A stretch of DNA of 64,000 nucleotides from Heterocephalus glaber (taxonomy: Eukaryota > Chordata > Mammalia > Rodentia > Bathyergidae): positions 10,835,624 to 10,899,623 of the forward strand of contig NW_004624747.1 of NCBI RefSeq assembly GCF_000247695.1, written 5' to 3'. Position numbers and translations under genes: made by a program. Below the pieces are notes generated by a model that was not told the origin of the DNA, made no database searches, and was given only the letters and a program-made list of their open reading frames with translations. Position 1 is the first letter of the stretch. Every line of letters starts with the position of its first letter. Of this stretch, positions 1 to 41,309 are shown piece by piece.

Positions 1-722
1 CATTCTCTAGATGAGAGCCCAGCTCCAAGGTGAACTGGGTGCCCAAGGTCATGTGGCTCCCAAGCCACAGAGCTGAAATGGACCCCGGGCACAGCTAAAG
101 GCTCAACCACCATGCTCCTCTCCGGAGACAACCTTGGGGTCCTCTAGCTCAGCGTCCTCAGCCTGGCTGCACACGAGGATCACCCGGGGGCTTGAAGAAG
201 CTACTGGTGATGGTCTAGCCAAGAAGGCGTAACTGATGTATGTACAAGTGTCACATCAAAGACAGGTAGCTGGAAGTGGGTGGCACAGGGCCCATGTGGT
301 GGCTGAAGCAGTGGCAGGTAAGAGGCTTCTCTGCCAAGGCACACAGTGCAAGTGGATAGGGCTGGCTGCTGCTCAAGGACTGACACTCTGCAGCGGAGGA
401 GAGAGAGGGCCTCAGGCAGCGGGTGGGCTCTGGGGATCCAAGCCTCAGGACACCTTCACTTTCCCCAGGTCTATGGCGCATGCTGACAGAAGCTGAGGAG
501 GCTCCCAAGCCCACCTCACCTCCTACAGGCCAGACAGCAGCTCTCGACCAGCGTCGTCACCAGTAGGGCTTGGTATGGGCTGCAGACCTACCCTGACTGA
601 GCAGCCCTGAATCCAGAGGGAATACGGGGCCTCAGCATGGCTGACATCAACAACCACAACACTGTGTACAGAGCCGGGCCAGGCCCCAGCAGGCTGAGGG
701 CAGGCTCCAGAGTCAAACTGGC
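1..722. other. Intergenic sequence downstream of MVK
   Basis: No gene, RNA or recognisable repeat was seen. Open frames here are short, have no family resemblance and are overlapped on both strands. Confidence 0.6.
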
Positions 723-1119
723 TGTCTTAGTTACTTTTCTCATCACTGGGACAAATACCTTACATCCGAAGTTAAAGGGGGAAAGGTTTCTTTGGCTCAC
801 AGTTTGTAGAGGTTTCAGTCCATCATCAGTTGGCTCCAAGGCAGGGTGGAGTGGCAGACAGCTTTCACAGAGGAGAAACAGTTCATGGTGGGCAGAAGGT
901 AGCAGAGCAAGCAAGCAAGGGACAGGATAAGCCTCTTTCTGTCCTGAATACTGTATCCAGGCTATCGGGATTGGGGTGGTGCCAAACCAATCAGTGGACT
1001 GATTGAGGAATCGCCCACTCTCAATCCCAGCATCACACACTCTAGATTCAGCCACCTCTGAAAAAGCCCCACCTATGATCAAAAGAGGCACTAGGGGTAC
1101 ATCTAGACCCAAACTAACA
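723..1119 (-). mobile_element. MaLR-type solo LTR
   Basis: About 397 bp beginning TGTTAG and ending CTAAGACA on the minus strand. Its 3' part (CCATGAACTG..., GGACTGAAACCTCT, AAACTGTGAGCCAA, then GATGAGAAAAGTAACTAAGA) parallels the 3' end of THE1/MST-type ERVL-MaLR LTRs. It is related to the copies at 28430 and 45056. No internal region or ORF is attached. Confidence 0.7.
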
Positions 1120-1154
1120 CTGTCTGAGCTTCTATCCGCCTCCAGTGTGGTTTG

Positions 1155-1315
1155 GCTGTGTGGCCTTGGCCAAGTTTCTCAGTCTCACTGAGCTTTCATT
1201 TCCAGATCTGTAAACTAGGGATGAGACTAGCAATTACACTCTGAGATTAAAGGAGAGGATGGATGTGCAGTGCTTAGAACAAACAGGGCCTGGTCCACGT
1301 AAGTGCCATGTTACT
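1155..1315. mobile_element. MIR-type SINE relic
   Basis: TGTGTGGCCTTGGCCAAGTT, CATTTCCAGATCTGTAAACT and GTGCTTAGAACA follow the conserved MIR core order. Confidence 0.6.
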
Positions 1316-2117
1316 GTTGTAAACATTATCTGTGAGGGTGGAGACAGGGAACCCCATCAGTGATGCTGGGCCAAGCTGGGGTGGGTGTCCTTCCTATTAC
1401 TCTCATGTTCCCGGCAGTGACCCCAGGAAGGGCCCTGGGCTGGGCAGGGTGTGGGGCTGGAGCTCAGCCGCTGCTCTCTGGCCAGCTCCATCCCTTCAGC
1501 TTCCAGTCACCCTCCTGGTGAGGACACCGGGGAAGGGACCAGCTGCCCTCTAGTGGCCAAGGGCAAACACGCACAGAGCTGCCAGAGCCAAATCCTGCAT
1601 CCGCTAAGCCTTATAGACCAGTGGCTCCCAGAGGTCCTACAGGCAACACGCTAGCTACAAGCATTTTCCATGGATTCCAGTTTCAGAAGCCACGTTGATT
1701 TGCATTAGAAAGTTCAAAGAGGACCAGGTGAGTACCAGGCCCTGGGGCCATGAACACAGGTTAAATCGGGGAGAAAGGGACATCCCGGGCTCCCACAGGT
1801 GTTTGGACCCATGGCTCACAAAGCCCCGTGCCTTGGTGGGTGCTTATGATGTAGGAGCTGGGAGCTTGCTTACCTGTCCCCGTCTGGGACAGCAGCCTGG
1901 TGGTGTGCTGGGGACCGGGAGCCATGGCCTGGCAGAGGAGCCTCTGTGCCTGTCAGCAAGGGCCATTGAGCAAACCCATCCATTCCCAAGACACACACAA
2001 AAGTGACCCACAGCCCTCATTTCCTTTCATTCCTTAAGAATTCCACCTGGAGAAGGTGCAGAGAACGGTGCGGGGGGCCTGATTCCCCCAACCCTCAGCT
2101 TTCTGGACACATGTGAA

Positions 2118-2832
2118 GCTTTGTTTTTGCAAGTTCTTTTTATTCCCGTTTGCTGTCATTTTTGCAAACTGCTTTAGCACAAGTGGGAGACAGCTTGCAT
2201 CGACGCTGCCTTCACTCTGTCCTCCTTGACCTGAGGACAGAAGGCACAGGCCACTATCCTAGACCCTCCCCGGGGAGGGGGGGCAGCTAGCCAGGACAGC
2301 AGGCTGCACAAAGTGCTGGATGATGCCAACACACTGGTGCTGTGACAAGGGACAAGGGCCAGCCCGCTGGGCCAGGAAGGTTTCCTGGAGGAGGCAGAGG
2401 GGCCTGGGCCCTCAGGCTCGTGGAAGTGGGGCAGCAGAGGGAGAGAAGGCACATCGTGCTGGGTCCCGACCCATATCCCTGCACCCAGGCTGGGGAGACT
2501 GGGGTGCAGGCAGATGGACCCCTGACAGCTCTGGGGCCGCAGAAGCCGCTCCCATCTCAGATCTGGAGTCTCAGGGGACCCCATGGCTTCACCACCTGGC
2601 CAGCTCCGGAAACAGAGATGTGCCGCTCTGGCAGCGAAAGCCACCAAGGGCTCTGGGGCCCTGCCACTGGGACTCAAGGGGGCACGGCCAGGAGGAAGGA
2701 CAGTAAGGAGGGGCTGGAGGCTTCTGAAGCGTCAATGTCAGGAGCTGGTGGTGCTGGTCCACACAGGTGAACTCAGCAAAGAGGAATCTGGAGAGGAGCT
2801 TCTCGGTGGGGCTGCAGCACCGTGCACTCATC
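2118..2832 (-). other. MVK: MVK 3' UTR with poly(A) signal
   Basis: About 0.7 kb follows the MVK stop on the minus strand. A canonical AATAAA (TTTATT on the plus strand, 2139-2144) lies about 690 bases downstream of the stop and is the best cleavage signal. The end coordinate is an estimate about 20 bases past the signal. Confidence 0.7.
2139..2144 (-). terminator. MVK: MVK polyadenylation signal AATAAA
   Basis: AATAAA on the minus strand, followed downstream by a T/G-rich stretch (TGCAAAAACAAAGC side on the minus strand). Cleavage is expected near 2118-2128. The assignment rests on position and the consensus hexamer. Confidence 0.7.
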
Positions 2833-22006
<19,174 letters not shown>

Positions 22007-22070
22007 TCAGCACCAGAAGGAAGAGATATTGGAGGAAGCCTATTTCAAGCTTGTCATTATAACAAAAAAA

Positions 22071-22178
22071 GCCACGTGTGGTGGGCACACATGTGACCCC
22101 AGCTCTTGGGAGGCTGAGGCAGAAAGAATGTGTTCAAGACCACCCCAGACTACATAGTGAAACTCCATCTCAAAAACA
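22071..22178 (+). mobile_element. B1-like SINE
   Basis: GCCACGTGTGGTGGGCACAC, TTGGGAGGCTGAGGCAGAAA and AACTCCATCTCAAAAACAAC. In MVK intron 1. Confidence 0.8.
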
Positions 22179-22518
22179 ACAGTAACAAATGGCAGCTACC
22201 ATTCAACACTTGCTATGTACCAGAAAGCAGTACACTGTGCCAGTTATTTGGGCAAACAAGAAAGATCTGGGTTCAGATCGTAGCTCTTTCACTCTCCAGT
22301 GATGTCATCATAGCTACGAACCTAGGTTTCCCCACACATTACGTAGGGACACTAATGCAATCAACTTCAATGGCCTGTTAGGAAGGTCAAATGAATGCAA
22401 GAGGAACCTTTAGCAGTGCCAGGCACACTAATCACTCCATTACTGGATAGTTACTACTAGCTCTGTTCTTGGCTTCAACTCTTATTACTACTACTATTGA
22501 AGGTTAAAATTTACATGA

Positions 22519-22588
22519 GAGCTGGGGGTGTAGCTCGGTGATGGAGCGCTTGCTTAGCATGAGCAAGGCTCTATTTTTGATCCCCAGC
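22519..22588 (+). mobile_element. ID-like SINE
   Basis: GAGCTGGGGGTGTAGCTCGG, TGGAGCGCTTGCTTAGCATG and TTGATCCCCAGCAACG, an older ID variant. In MVK intron 1. Confidence 0.8.
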
Positions 22589-22677
22589 AACGCAGAGAGA
22601 CAGGAAGAGAAAGAGAAAAAGAGAGGGAGGAACAGAGACACAGGGAGAGGGAGAGGGGGAGAAGAGAGACAGAGAGA
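22589..22677. repeat. GA-rich tail of an ID-like SINE
   Basis: Purine-only GAGA/GGGA tract immediately 3' of the ID-like copy at 22519-22588, in MVK intron 1. Confidence 0.8.
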
Positions 22678-22931
22678 TTTACAAGGATCAGAAAGAATTC
22701 TTTCCTGGACAATGAGCCTGCTTCCTATGTATCACAATTATAAACAAGGCTGCAGAAAACACCTGTTACGCCCCATTCTGCACGCTTAAACGAGGATTAA
22801 GCGAGCAAGACAGAATCCTAGAAAGTGGTTTCCCGGGCGGGAAACTGGGTCAGAGAAGCTGGGAGCCCGGCTTGGGGTCGTCCTGGGTCTCAGACCTCGC
22901 TCCACCCGGTCGCGCGAGCCCAGCCTCTCAC

Positions 22932-22990
22932 CTGCGGCCGCCACAGCCTTTCCACACCAGAGCCAGAGCCACTCTTAAATTCCTCCATCC
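22932..22990 (-). other. MVK: MVK exon 1 (non-coding), approximate
   Basis: A strong donor GCAG|gtgagagg on the minus strand places the 3' edge of a leader exon at 22932, followed by a 0.96 kb intron to exon 2. The 5' edge is a guess: the nearest inverted CCAAT box (23034-23038) suggests initiation some 50-80 bases downstream, around 22960-22990. Confidence 0.6.
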
Positions 22991-23033
22991 CCAAGCCCCA
23001 AACCGTAGAAGGTGGCCTCTTTTTTCCGTCTAG

Positions 23034-23038
23034 CCAAT
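23034..23038 (+). promoter_or_regulatory. CCAAT box, MVK-proximal
   Basis: TAGCCAATCAGAG matches the extended NF-Y consensus. It is the closest such box to MVK exon 1, about 100 bases from the exon 1 donor. Confidence 0.6.
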
Positions 23039-23064
23039 CAGAGCGCGCGAGCTCAATACCTTTA

Positions 23065-23084
23065 CCAATTGGCTTGAGCATTGG
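23065..23084. promoter_or_regulatory. CCAATTGG palindrome plus inverted CCAAT
   Basis: CCAATTGG (23065-23072) is followed by ATTGG (23080-23084), giving three NF-Y-type pentamers on both strands within 20 bases. Confidence 0.5.
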
Positions 23085-23141
23085 TCAATAGGTACTTTAG
23101 CCTAGCAGGCAAGGATCTTCCCGCCCCACTCCTCCCGTGAG

Positions 23142-23146
23142 CCAAT
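23142..23146 (+). promoter_or_regulatory. CCAAT box (GAGCCAATGG)
   Basis: This good NF-Y match sits about 15 bases from the GC-rich block CCCGCCCCACTCC. NF-Y next to a GC or sterol element is the common layout in cholesterol-pathway promoters. Confidence 0.5.
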
Positions 23147-23194
23147 GGAAAACAAGTCCCTCGGAGTGTCCCGCCCTGGTGCGAGAGCCACGGA

Positions 23195-23199
23195 CCAAT
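23195..23199 (+). promoter_or_regulatory. CCAAT box, MMAB-proximal
   Basis: GGACCAATGG lies 105 bases upstream of the MMAB ATG. It resembles the box at 23142; the two copies share CCAATGGAAAA. Confidence 0.5.
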
Positions 23200-23303
23200 G
23201 GAAAATGGCGATTCAGAGGTGGCGCGGCTGGGTATGGGTGGAGTCACTCAGGGCTCGGACGGTAGCCTGGAGAAGTCATTCCGGGACGAGACGCCGCTTG
23301 CTA

Positions 23304-34865
<11,562 letters not shown>

Positions 34866-35102
34866 GCCTGAGGCTCTTGGAGATAATGGAAGGAGAGCTT
34901 CCTAGGCCCCTCTGTGGTCATGGCAGGGAAGTTTGCCTTCTGGGGTCCGGGTTCCTGAAGAGCTCACCTGAGAGGCTGGAAGTGGGTCTCGGTGCAGACT
35001 CAGCTTTGCCTCACTCCCCCTGCTACTTCCCTTGAGGGACTGGGGCGCTAAAGACTTTTGTCCCCGCCTCCCCAGGCTGCCCTTGGTCTTGGAGGAAGTG
35101 GG

Positions 35103-35108
35103 AATAAA
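35103..35108 (+). terminator. MMAB: Proximal MMAB poly(A) signal AATAAA
   Basis: First canonical hexamer after the stop codon, 238 bases downstream. A second copy at 35179-35184 follows an A-run. Confidence 0.5.
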
Positions 35109-35201
35109 TTTAGTATTGCAGAAAAGAAAGGTAAAGTGATGACTGTGAAGTAAAGGAGCCAGATGGAAAAAAAAAAAGAATAAACATGGGAAGGGCTTGA
35201 G

Positions 35202-35202
<1 letters not shown>

Positions 35203-35275
<73 letters not shown>
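35203..35275. repeat. Compound (TG)n(GA)n microsatellite
   Basis: About 21 TG units followed directly by about 16 GA units, just downstream of the proximal MMAB poly(A) signals. Confidence 0.95.
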
Positions 35276-35278
<3 letters not shown>

Positions 35279-37054
35279 ACTCATGAGTGAGCCCTCCCAC
35301 TGCCAACTAAGGTTGTTCAAGGATTTGGAATGGTACCAGTGGCCCTTGGAAATGTAATTGTGATTTACCTGTGCCAAAGGGGCTGTAAATGTCACATTTA
35401 TAAAGGGAAGGGAGGCAGGATTTGGAAGTTTAGTCACCTTGGAGCTCCCCATCACCACTGCAGTGTGGGGAAGGGCAACTGCTGACTGACAGACGAGGCC
35501 TCAGAAACTCGGATCCAAGTATGGCGGGGCTGTGGCTTGGAGAGCTCTCGCTAACGGGGACAGGGCCCTGGTCAGAGTAACGCCATGGTTTAAGGCTGGC
35601 CCTTCCCGCCTAGTCTGAGCGAGTGGCAGGTGCGAGGTAGAGCAGGTCTGGCTTAAGGAAATGAGATCTTCTACTTCCAGAAAGGTGACAGCAGTGAGAC
35701 TTCTCTGACATTGCACTGGCTGGTTTCTGCCTCCGAGACCTGTGTCACAGCTGTGCTTTATTCCACTTGTCACCACTGCTCCCTCCTGCTATGTAATGAC
35801 ACTGTTAGTGCCAGCTGTGTCCTTGGAAGAGGGATATTTATGAAGAGCAGAGAGGTAGCCCTGAGAATCTTAAGGACATCATGCTGCTAATTGCAGGAAG
35901 TGGCTTCGGAAGGCCGGGCTTGTTTCTACCATCGGGGCTTGGGATGCCTGGTGGACTCCATTGAGCAATCATTGATTTATTGAGTGCCTGTCTAGCAGGG
36001 GCTCCATGCCAGGCATGGATGGGCTGGCTGTCCCCATCGTCTTCCTGGCTGGCACTTGGCAAACATTAAATTCTCAGCCATGTGTATATTTTTGCAGGCA
36101 AGGCCAGTACATTCTATCTTGTGGGTTCTTTGGCAGCAGGCAGGCTGCAGTAGCCCTGTTGAGCCCTGGGCAGGGTGGATAGGTCCCAGTACCCAGCAGT
36201 GAGGAGTACCCTCCAGGAGGTGGCCAGGCCCAGTGCCATTCCGGCTTCCTTAGTTAGACCCAAGCCTGGCACTGGGTAGGATGCTTTGTGTGTACGGGCG
36301 GGATGGGTGACAGGAAACACACTCATGGTGCTTCCCTGCACTACGGTCTCTGCAGACCCAGCCAGGGCACAGATCCTCCAGGAGCTTGCAGCAATCGCTC
36401 ATTTCTGCCCACATTTCCAGATCTTCCAAGAAAGGACAGAAACTGTGCAGTAAAACAACAGCTCTGTCCGCCTAGCCACGCCAAAAAAGACAGCGAAACA
36501 CTCTTGAGTGCACACAGTATCCTACAGAGATCTTTGAAATGAGGCAGTTTGTCAAAGCCTGTCCCTCTTGGAGAATTGGGTGTTGACATCCAGGTTCCCA
36601 GACCCACCCTCTGGGTCCATCTTTGCCTCCGCCAGAAAACAGCTCCCAAGGGCCAACCCAGGTGCAGGACAGATGTCTGTGCCGCCAACCTGGGAAGCGC
36701 AGAAGGCTACATGGACACAGCCTGGGCTGTGTGAAGCACTTGCCCTTCTGAAGCCGTAATAGAGCCCCAGGCAAAAGGAAGAATGGGTCCGCCTAGATAC
36801 ACAGATCCAAGTGGGAAAAGTTGATGAAACCCTACCGTCAAAAACCATGACTCTCTAAACCCCTGAGTTGCCCAGTCTCTTTGTACACCGTTCACAACCC
36901 TCACAACCAGTGGTTTCCTCCATGCAGTGACGCTTGTGAAACCAATGTGTATTTAAAATCCTGGCACCTGCTCTTCATAGGCTTTTGTTTTCTTTTTTGG
37001 CAACATTTGAAAACATTGCATGTAAACCCCTTATCTTGATTACTGAAGTTTCTG

Positions 37055-37185
37055 ACACTCCCGTATTTATTTGTTTGCTGAGATGGGAACTGTGTTGTCC
37101 AGGCTGGCACTGAACTTTCCAATCCTCCTGCCTTAGCCTCCCAAGTAGCGGTGGCTCCAGGCAAGTACATTGCACCTGGCCACTC
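37055..37185 (-). mobile_element. B1-like SINE
   Basis: Antisense GAGATGGGAACTGTGTTGTC, CAGGCTGGCACTGAACTTTC and GCCTCCCAAGTAGCGGTGG. It lies inside the putative long MMAB 3' UTR. Confidence 0.75.
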
Positions 37186-37784
37186 CCATACTGTTTACAC
37201 CCAAGAAAGTGCCTTGTCCTCCGGGCTTCCTGCAGCAGTGCTTAGCATCATTACTGCAGATGATCCTTCTGCCAGTCAGTGCTGCAGAGGGGCCTTCCCA
37301 GTGGCAGGCCCTGTGCCACACGGGCCACACATTGGTCTCATGTAAACCTCACAGCAGCCCTGGAGGGAAGCACTCTCCATGTTTTGCAGGTGGGGAAACT
37401 GAGGTCCAGAGAGCTGGCCTGAGACATGGCGCTCCTTAACTCCCTCCCCACTGCTGCTTGACAGTCGTTTTAATCACGACCTGGGCCACAGCGAACAATG
37501 CCAAGCACTAATAGATCCTGCTGTCTCATTTCTCAGCCTAGTTTCCCTTAACTGATATTTCATGGCTATTGTTAATGTGCATTCTTCACTGAGTAATTTC
37601 CACAGCCCGAACTTGTAACACATCCCAATGACAAACGTCCCCAGCTCTGAATCCCCCATCAGCTGCAATGTCACCCTCGCCTCCTCCCTGACTCCTTCCG
37701 ACAGCCCATCCAGTTTTATGATCGTTCTGTCCCAGCGATCACTACTGAACCTTTAAGAATCCAGACGCATTTCAAGTTTAATTG

Positions 37785-37807
37785 AATAAAATTCCTTGTA
37801 TAATAAA
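37785..37807 (+). terminator. MMAB: Distal candidate MMAB poly(A) signals (two AATAAA)
   Basis: Two AATAAA copies 17 bases apart lie in an AT-rich stretch that looks like a vertebrate mRNA 3' end. No other gene on this strand would use them. Confidence 0.4.
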
Positions 37808-38237
37808 TTCTGCATGAATGCTACATAAATCAGAGCCTGGAAGGATTTGTGGCTCATCCTTCCCCCTAGAGGGGCTGGAGAACCTCACTGGCAGTACTGA
37901 GCCCAAGCTGGTCCTGTCTTGATTGCTGAGAGGAATGAATTCAGCTTTGCAGTCTGGTTGAGGTCTGGCTGTCACTGGCCATGGCCTGTTGCCTTTCTTC
38001 TCTGAGAGTCCCTCATGGAGGGTGGTGCTTAAGTCCAAGCAGAGCAAGGGATCAGGACCCAGGAACTTTGGGATTGTCCCTTGCGTTCACCCATTGCACA
38101 GAATTGAAACTTCCAGAGCCATCATTTGTCACCTTTGGAATTCTGATAATGTGCACACACCTGTTCACAAGTCTGCATACCACTTTGGAAGTCCATGGAA
38201 AACCCAGTTGAGAATCCCTGATCTCAACTCAGAAATC

Positions 38238-38375
38238 AGACACAGTGGTGTGTGCCTGTAGTCTTGGCTACTTGGGAGGCTGAGGAAGGGGGATCGCTTG
38301 AGCTGAGGAGTTTGAAACCAGCTTGGGGAACGTGGGGAGATCCTGTTTCAACAAACAAGAAAACAACACATGCAG
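38238..38375 (+). mobile_element. B1-like SINE
   Basis: CAGTGGTGTGTGCCTGTAGT, GGGAGGCTGAGGAAGGGGGA and GAGATCCTGTTTCAAC. Intergenic. Confidence 0.8.
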
Positions 38376-38587
38376 CACCCTCTTTAGGAGCTAGGTGGGG
38401 ATTCAGAGGGCTGCCTTCTCCAGGAGCCTCTTGGCAGGGGTAGGGAAGCTGTTCATACAGCCATAGCCTTAAAGGAAGGCTAAGGAGGAGGGAGTACTTG
38501 GGACTGACAGCAAGAGGCTGCTGGATGGCGTTGATGCCCACCAAACCAAGAAGCAATGAATGGCCATCAGACACATGGCTTGTCACT

Positions 38588-38725
38588 CTGCGAGGCTGAG
38601 GCAGGAGGATCACAAGTTTGAGCTCAGACTGGACAACTTGGCAAGATCCTATCCCCAAAAATAAAAGGGTTGGGGATGTAGCTCAGTACAAAGGCCCTGG
38701 ATTCAATCCCCAATGCCAGGAGAAA
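38588..38725 (+). mobile_element. B1-ID composite SINE, 5'-truncated
   Basis: Starts within GCGAGGCTGAGGCAGGAGGA and ends with the ID part GGTTGGGGATGTAGCTCAGT...CAATCCCCAATGCC. Confidence 0.8.
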
Positions 38726-38769
38726 AAAGAAGGGGAAAAAAAGCCATGGAACATGGCTTGGGCACAGCC

Positions 38770-38965
38770 TCAGGCAGATGCAGGTTTGAGACCTGCCAGC
38801 TCTGCCACTTCTAGCTCTGCACCTGAGTAAGACTTGCCCTCTGCCTCAGACTCACTTCTTACCTGTGAAAGGAGGTGATAGTATCTGCCCTGCAGGGTCA
38901 CTGGGAGAACTTAAATGAAGTAGAGGTAGTATTTCTTTCTCCCCTGGTGAGTGCTGGCTATGGTC
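38770..38965. mobile_element. MIR-type SINE relic
   Basis: GCAGGTTTGAGACCTGCCAG, ACTTCTTACCTGTGAAAGGA and GGGTCACTGGGAGAACTTAA, just after the B1-ID copy. Confidence 0.6.
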
Positions 38966-39419
38966 CTACCTATGTGTTATTTATTATTTGAACTCAAATT
39001 CCAGTTGGTCACTTTTTAACTGAGTCCCCTTGAGGAACTCATTTAATCACACCGAGCCTCGCCCTTAATTTTTTATAACTGGGAATAATAACACCAATTT
39101 CCAAAGGCTCAGGGACTAAATCCTCAGAACTAGCACATGGTAGCAGCTCAAAAGACACAAAAATGTGGCCATTGTGGTTTGGTCACATTTTACCCTTTTC
39201 AAAGCACTTTCTACTCACTTGGCCAGGTGAGGCAGCCCCTGGATCGTTAGACTTGCAGAGTGGCTGGAGGAGACCAATGGCCTGCACAGGGTCTGGTCAC
39301 ACTCGGGCCCACTCCAGGAACTATGCCAAAGCAAGAGGCAGAGGACACAGTCACAGAACAATAAGATCACCACCCCCATTTTATGGATGAAGAAATTGAG
39401 GCCCAGAGAGGAGAACTTA

Positions 39420-39645
39420 ACGACCCCTGATTATGTCCAAGCATCTTACTAAGGACTTCAGCACCATGGCTTATTTCATTCTCTAACAGCCTGTGAAGAT
39501 GGGGCTCTTAGGGTTACGATCATTCCCAACTTACGGATGAGGAACCTGAAGCCCAGAGAAGAGAAATGGCTTTCTCAAGGTCCCACAGCTCTAGGAGGTG
39601 GGGCCAAACTTTGAATCAGGATGCTCGCCTCCAAACACCGTGACT
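39420..39645. mobile_element. MIR-type SINE relic
   Basis: CTTATTTCATTCTCTAACAG, CAACTTACGGATGAGGAACC and GAAATGGCTTTCTCAAGGTC. Confidence 0.6.
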
Positions 39646-39711
39646 AGCGCTTCGTCAACACTGAGCTGTGTGCTTGGTTGTACCACAATGACAGGCTTTC
39701 TTCTGCTGCTT

Positions 39712-39822
39712 TTTTTTCTTGCCATGTTACTCAGCTGATCTTGAATTCCTGAGCTCATGCCTCTGGCTCAGCCTCTTGCATAGTCGGGACTACAGGCTCA
39801 CTACTGCGGCAGTCAGCAAAGC
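39712..39822 (-). mobile_element. Degraded B1-like SINE
   Basis: Antisense GCCATGTTACTCAGCTGATC, TTGAATTCCTGAGCTCATGC and CAGCCTCTTGCATAGTCGGG. Confidence 0.6.
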
Positions 39823-40037
39823 CAAGTTCTGATGTGTTCATTTATTTCTCAGAACCCTATGAGGTATGTGCAGTTATCCCCCTACTTGAGGAAACATGCT
39901 CAGAGGGGTGATATCACTTGTCTAAAGCCATAGGGGTCCCCTGGGTTGGTGATGCTGGTTATCATGATGTCATCATACACCAATGGCAGCTTGGAGCTCT
40001 CCTTCTGGCAGAACTTTTAAAACCTCCCCTGAGCTGA

Positions 40038-40145
40038 TCTGTAATCCTAGCACATGCCTGTAATCCCAGCACTTGGGAGGCTGAGGCAGGAGGATCACTA
40101 AGACTGAGGTCAGCCTGAGCTACATAGTGAGACCGTCTCAAAATT
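40038..40145 (+). mobile_element. B1-like SINE
   Basis: GCACATGCCTGTAATCCCAG, CTTGGGAGGCTGAGGCAGGA and AGTGAGACCGTCTCAAAA. Its tail seeds the adjacent microsatellite. Confidence 0.85.
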
Positions 40146-40146
40146 A

Positions 40147-40213
<67 letters not shown>

Positions 40214-40214
40214 T
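40146..40214. repeat. (TATC)n tetranucleotide microsatellite
   Basis: About 17 units grown from the A-rich tail of the B1-like SINE at 40038-40145. Confidence 0.95.
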
Positions 40215-41309
40215 AAAACCTTCCCCCCATAGCCGAGCCTGAGATAGCATGCATTCCCTACAATAGCCCTTCATATAAACATCGACATCCCTGTGGCACA
40301 AATCTGGAATCTGAGGCACAGGGAAATGGCAGTTGGTGGGTGCCATGCAGTGAATAGGAGGCCCAGCTGGGGATCAACCTTGGATCTGTCTACCTCCCAC
40401 AAGTCCTTACCTTGGCCTTCAGATTCCCCTGCGGTGGCCACTTAAGACAGCCAGTGGTGAAGGCTAGCTGACAGTGAAGCAAGGTGGGCTGCCTCTGCAG
40501 GGCACAGGGGAGTGAGCTCAAACTCTCTTGCTTGCCCCAGCTAGAAGTGGCCACTCTGAGGAAAGACAAGAAGCAGGTACCAGTTCAGGTGGCAAAGAGG
40601 GCAAAGGTACCCAGGGAACTGCCTAAATCCATGCCATAAAGCTGACTCAGCACCCAGGGGTGCAAGGTGACCTCCCCCCAGCCAGCCCCACAAACAGCTC
40701 CCAGGGCTGCTCCCGAGGGTCCTCCAGCCCTTGCTACTGGCCATCTGCGATGCCCATGTCCCTCCCCAGCTAGCAGGTGCCTTTATTTACGATCACCTTG
40801 GAAGGGTCGAGCAGACATATGTTGCTAAGGGTCGTTTATTCTTGTTTATAAAATTTATGGCTTTACCGTGATTACACACTGTCAAAACGGGAAGGATTGG
40901 CCCCAAAGCCTCTTGCCGCCTGACTGCCTCAGACGTGCGTACATCTGTTAACTCCGTAGGAGCTGTAGAGGGAAATAAGGTTCACTATAACTCAGAAGCT
41001 CGACGTCCCGCCACGAGGTATGAGACGCGGACCTTGAGAAAAGAAAGCCAGCAAGCACATGGGAAGGGAGGAGGCTGGGACCGCAGGTGGCCTTGTCAGG
41101 TGGCCTCGGGACCCTGCCGGGGCTGGGCCATGGACTCTTGCCAGGTGCTCAGAGCTGGGGAAGAGAGAGAAGGAGCTTTTATTTCCATGGCCCTCAGGGC
41201 TCCAGCTGTAGGACCCCAGCAGCTGCAGAGGGCTGTGAGCCTGTGGCTCTCCAGCTGGCGACTTCAGTGGGGAGAGATCTGTGGCAGTGCCACTGCAGAG
41301 GGCGCTGGA

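Larger units (their letters stand above)
22970..23303. promoter_or_regulatory. Bidirectional MVK/MMAB promoter
   Basis: This is the compact region between two divergent genes. It is CpG-containing, lacks an evident TATA box, and holds five CCAAT/ATTGG elements (23034-23038, 23065-23069 as the palindrome CCAATTGG, 23080-23084 inverted, 23142-23146, 23195-23199) plus a GC-rich CCCGCCCC block near 23119-23126. CCAAT boxes bind NF-Y, the usual partner of SREBP at sterol genes. A shared SREBP-2-responsive MVK/MMAB promoter is established in human and mouse. Its conservation here is inferred from gene order and motifs. Confidence 0.85.
34866..37822 (+). other. MMAB: MMAB 3' UTR (short and possible long forms)
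   Basis: Canonical AATAAA hexamers follow the stop at 35103-35108 and 35179-35184, which would give a UTR of about 0.26-0.34 kb, and again as a pair at 37785-37790 and 37802-37807, which would give about 2.95 kb. The short end is supported by the hexamers alone. The long end is plausible because human MMAB transcripts are recalled to have a long 3' UTR. The (TG)n(GA)n microsatellite would lie inside the long form. Confidence 0.45.

Noticed and set aside
723..1119. L1 3' UTR assignment for the 723 element
   Set aside because: First considered, but the reverse complement shows the TG...CA ends and the block order of a MaLR LTR, shared with two other copies.
23145..23303. Upstream in-frame ATG for MMAB at 23145
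   Set aside because: It would add 53 residues unlike any known MMAB and places the start within the CCAAT-rich promoter. The ATG at 23304 matches the family.
34902..35458. Open frames encoding long Ser-Leu and Thr-His runs
   Set aside because: They are direct translations of the (TG)n(GA)n microsatellite on the minus strand, not genes.
40146..40214. Regular short repeats resembling an array
   Set aside because: Uninterrupted 4-bp units without spacers: a microsatellite derived from a SINE tail, not CRISPR.
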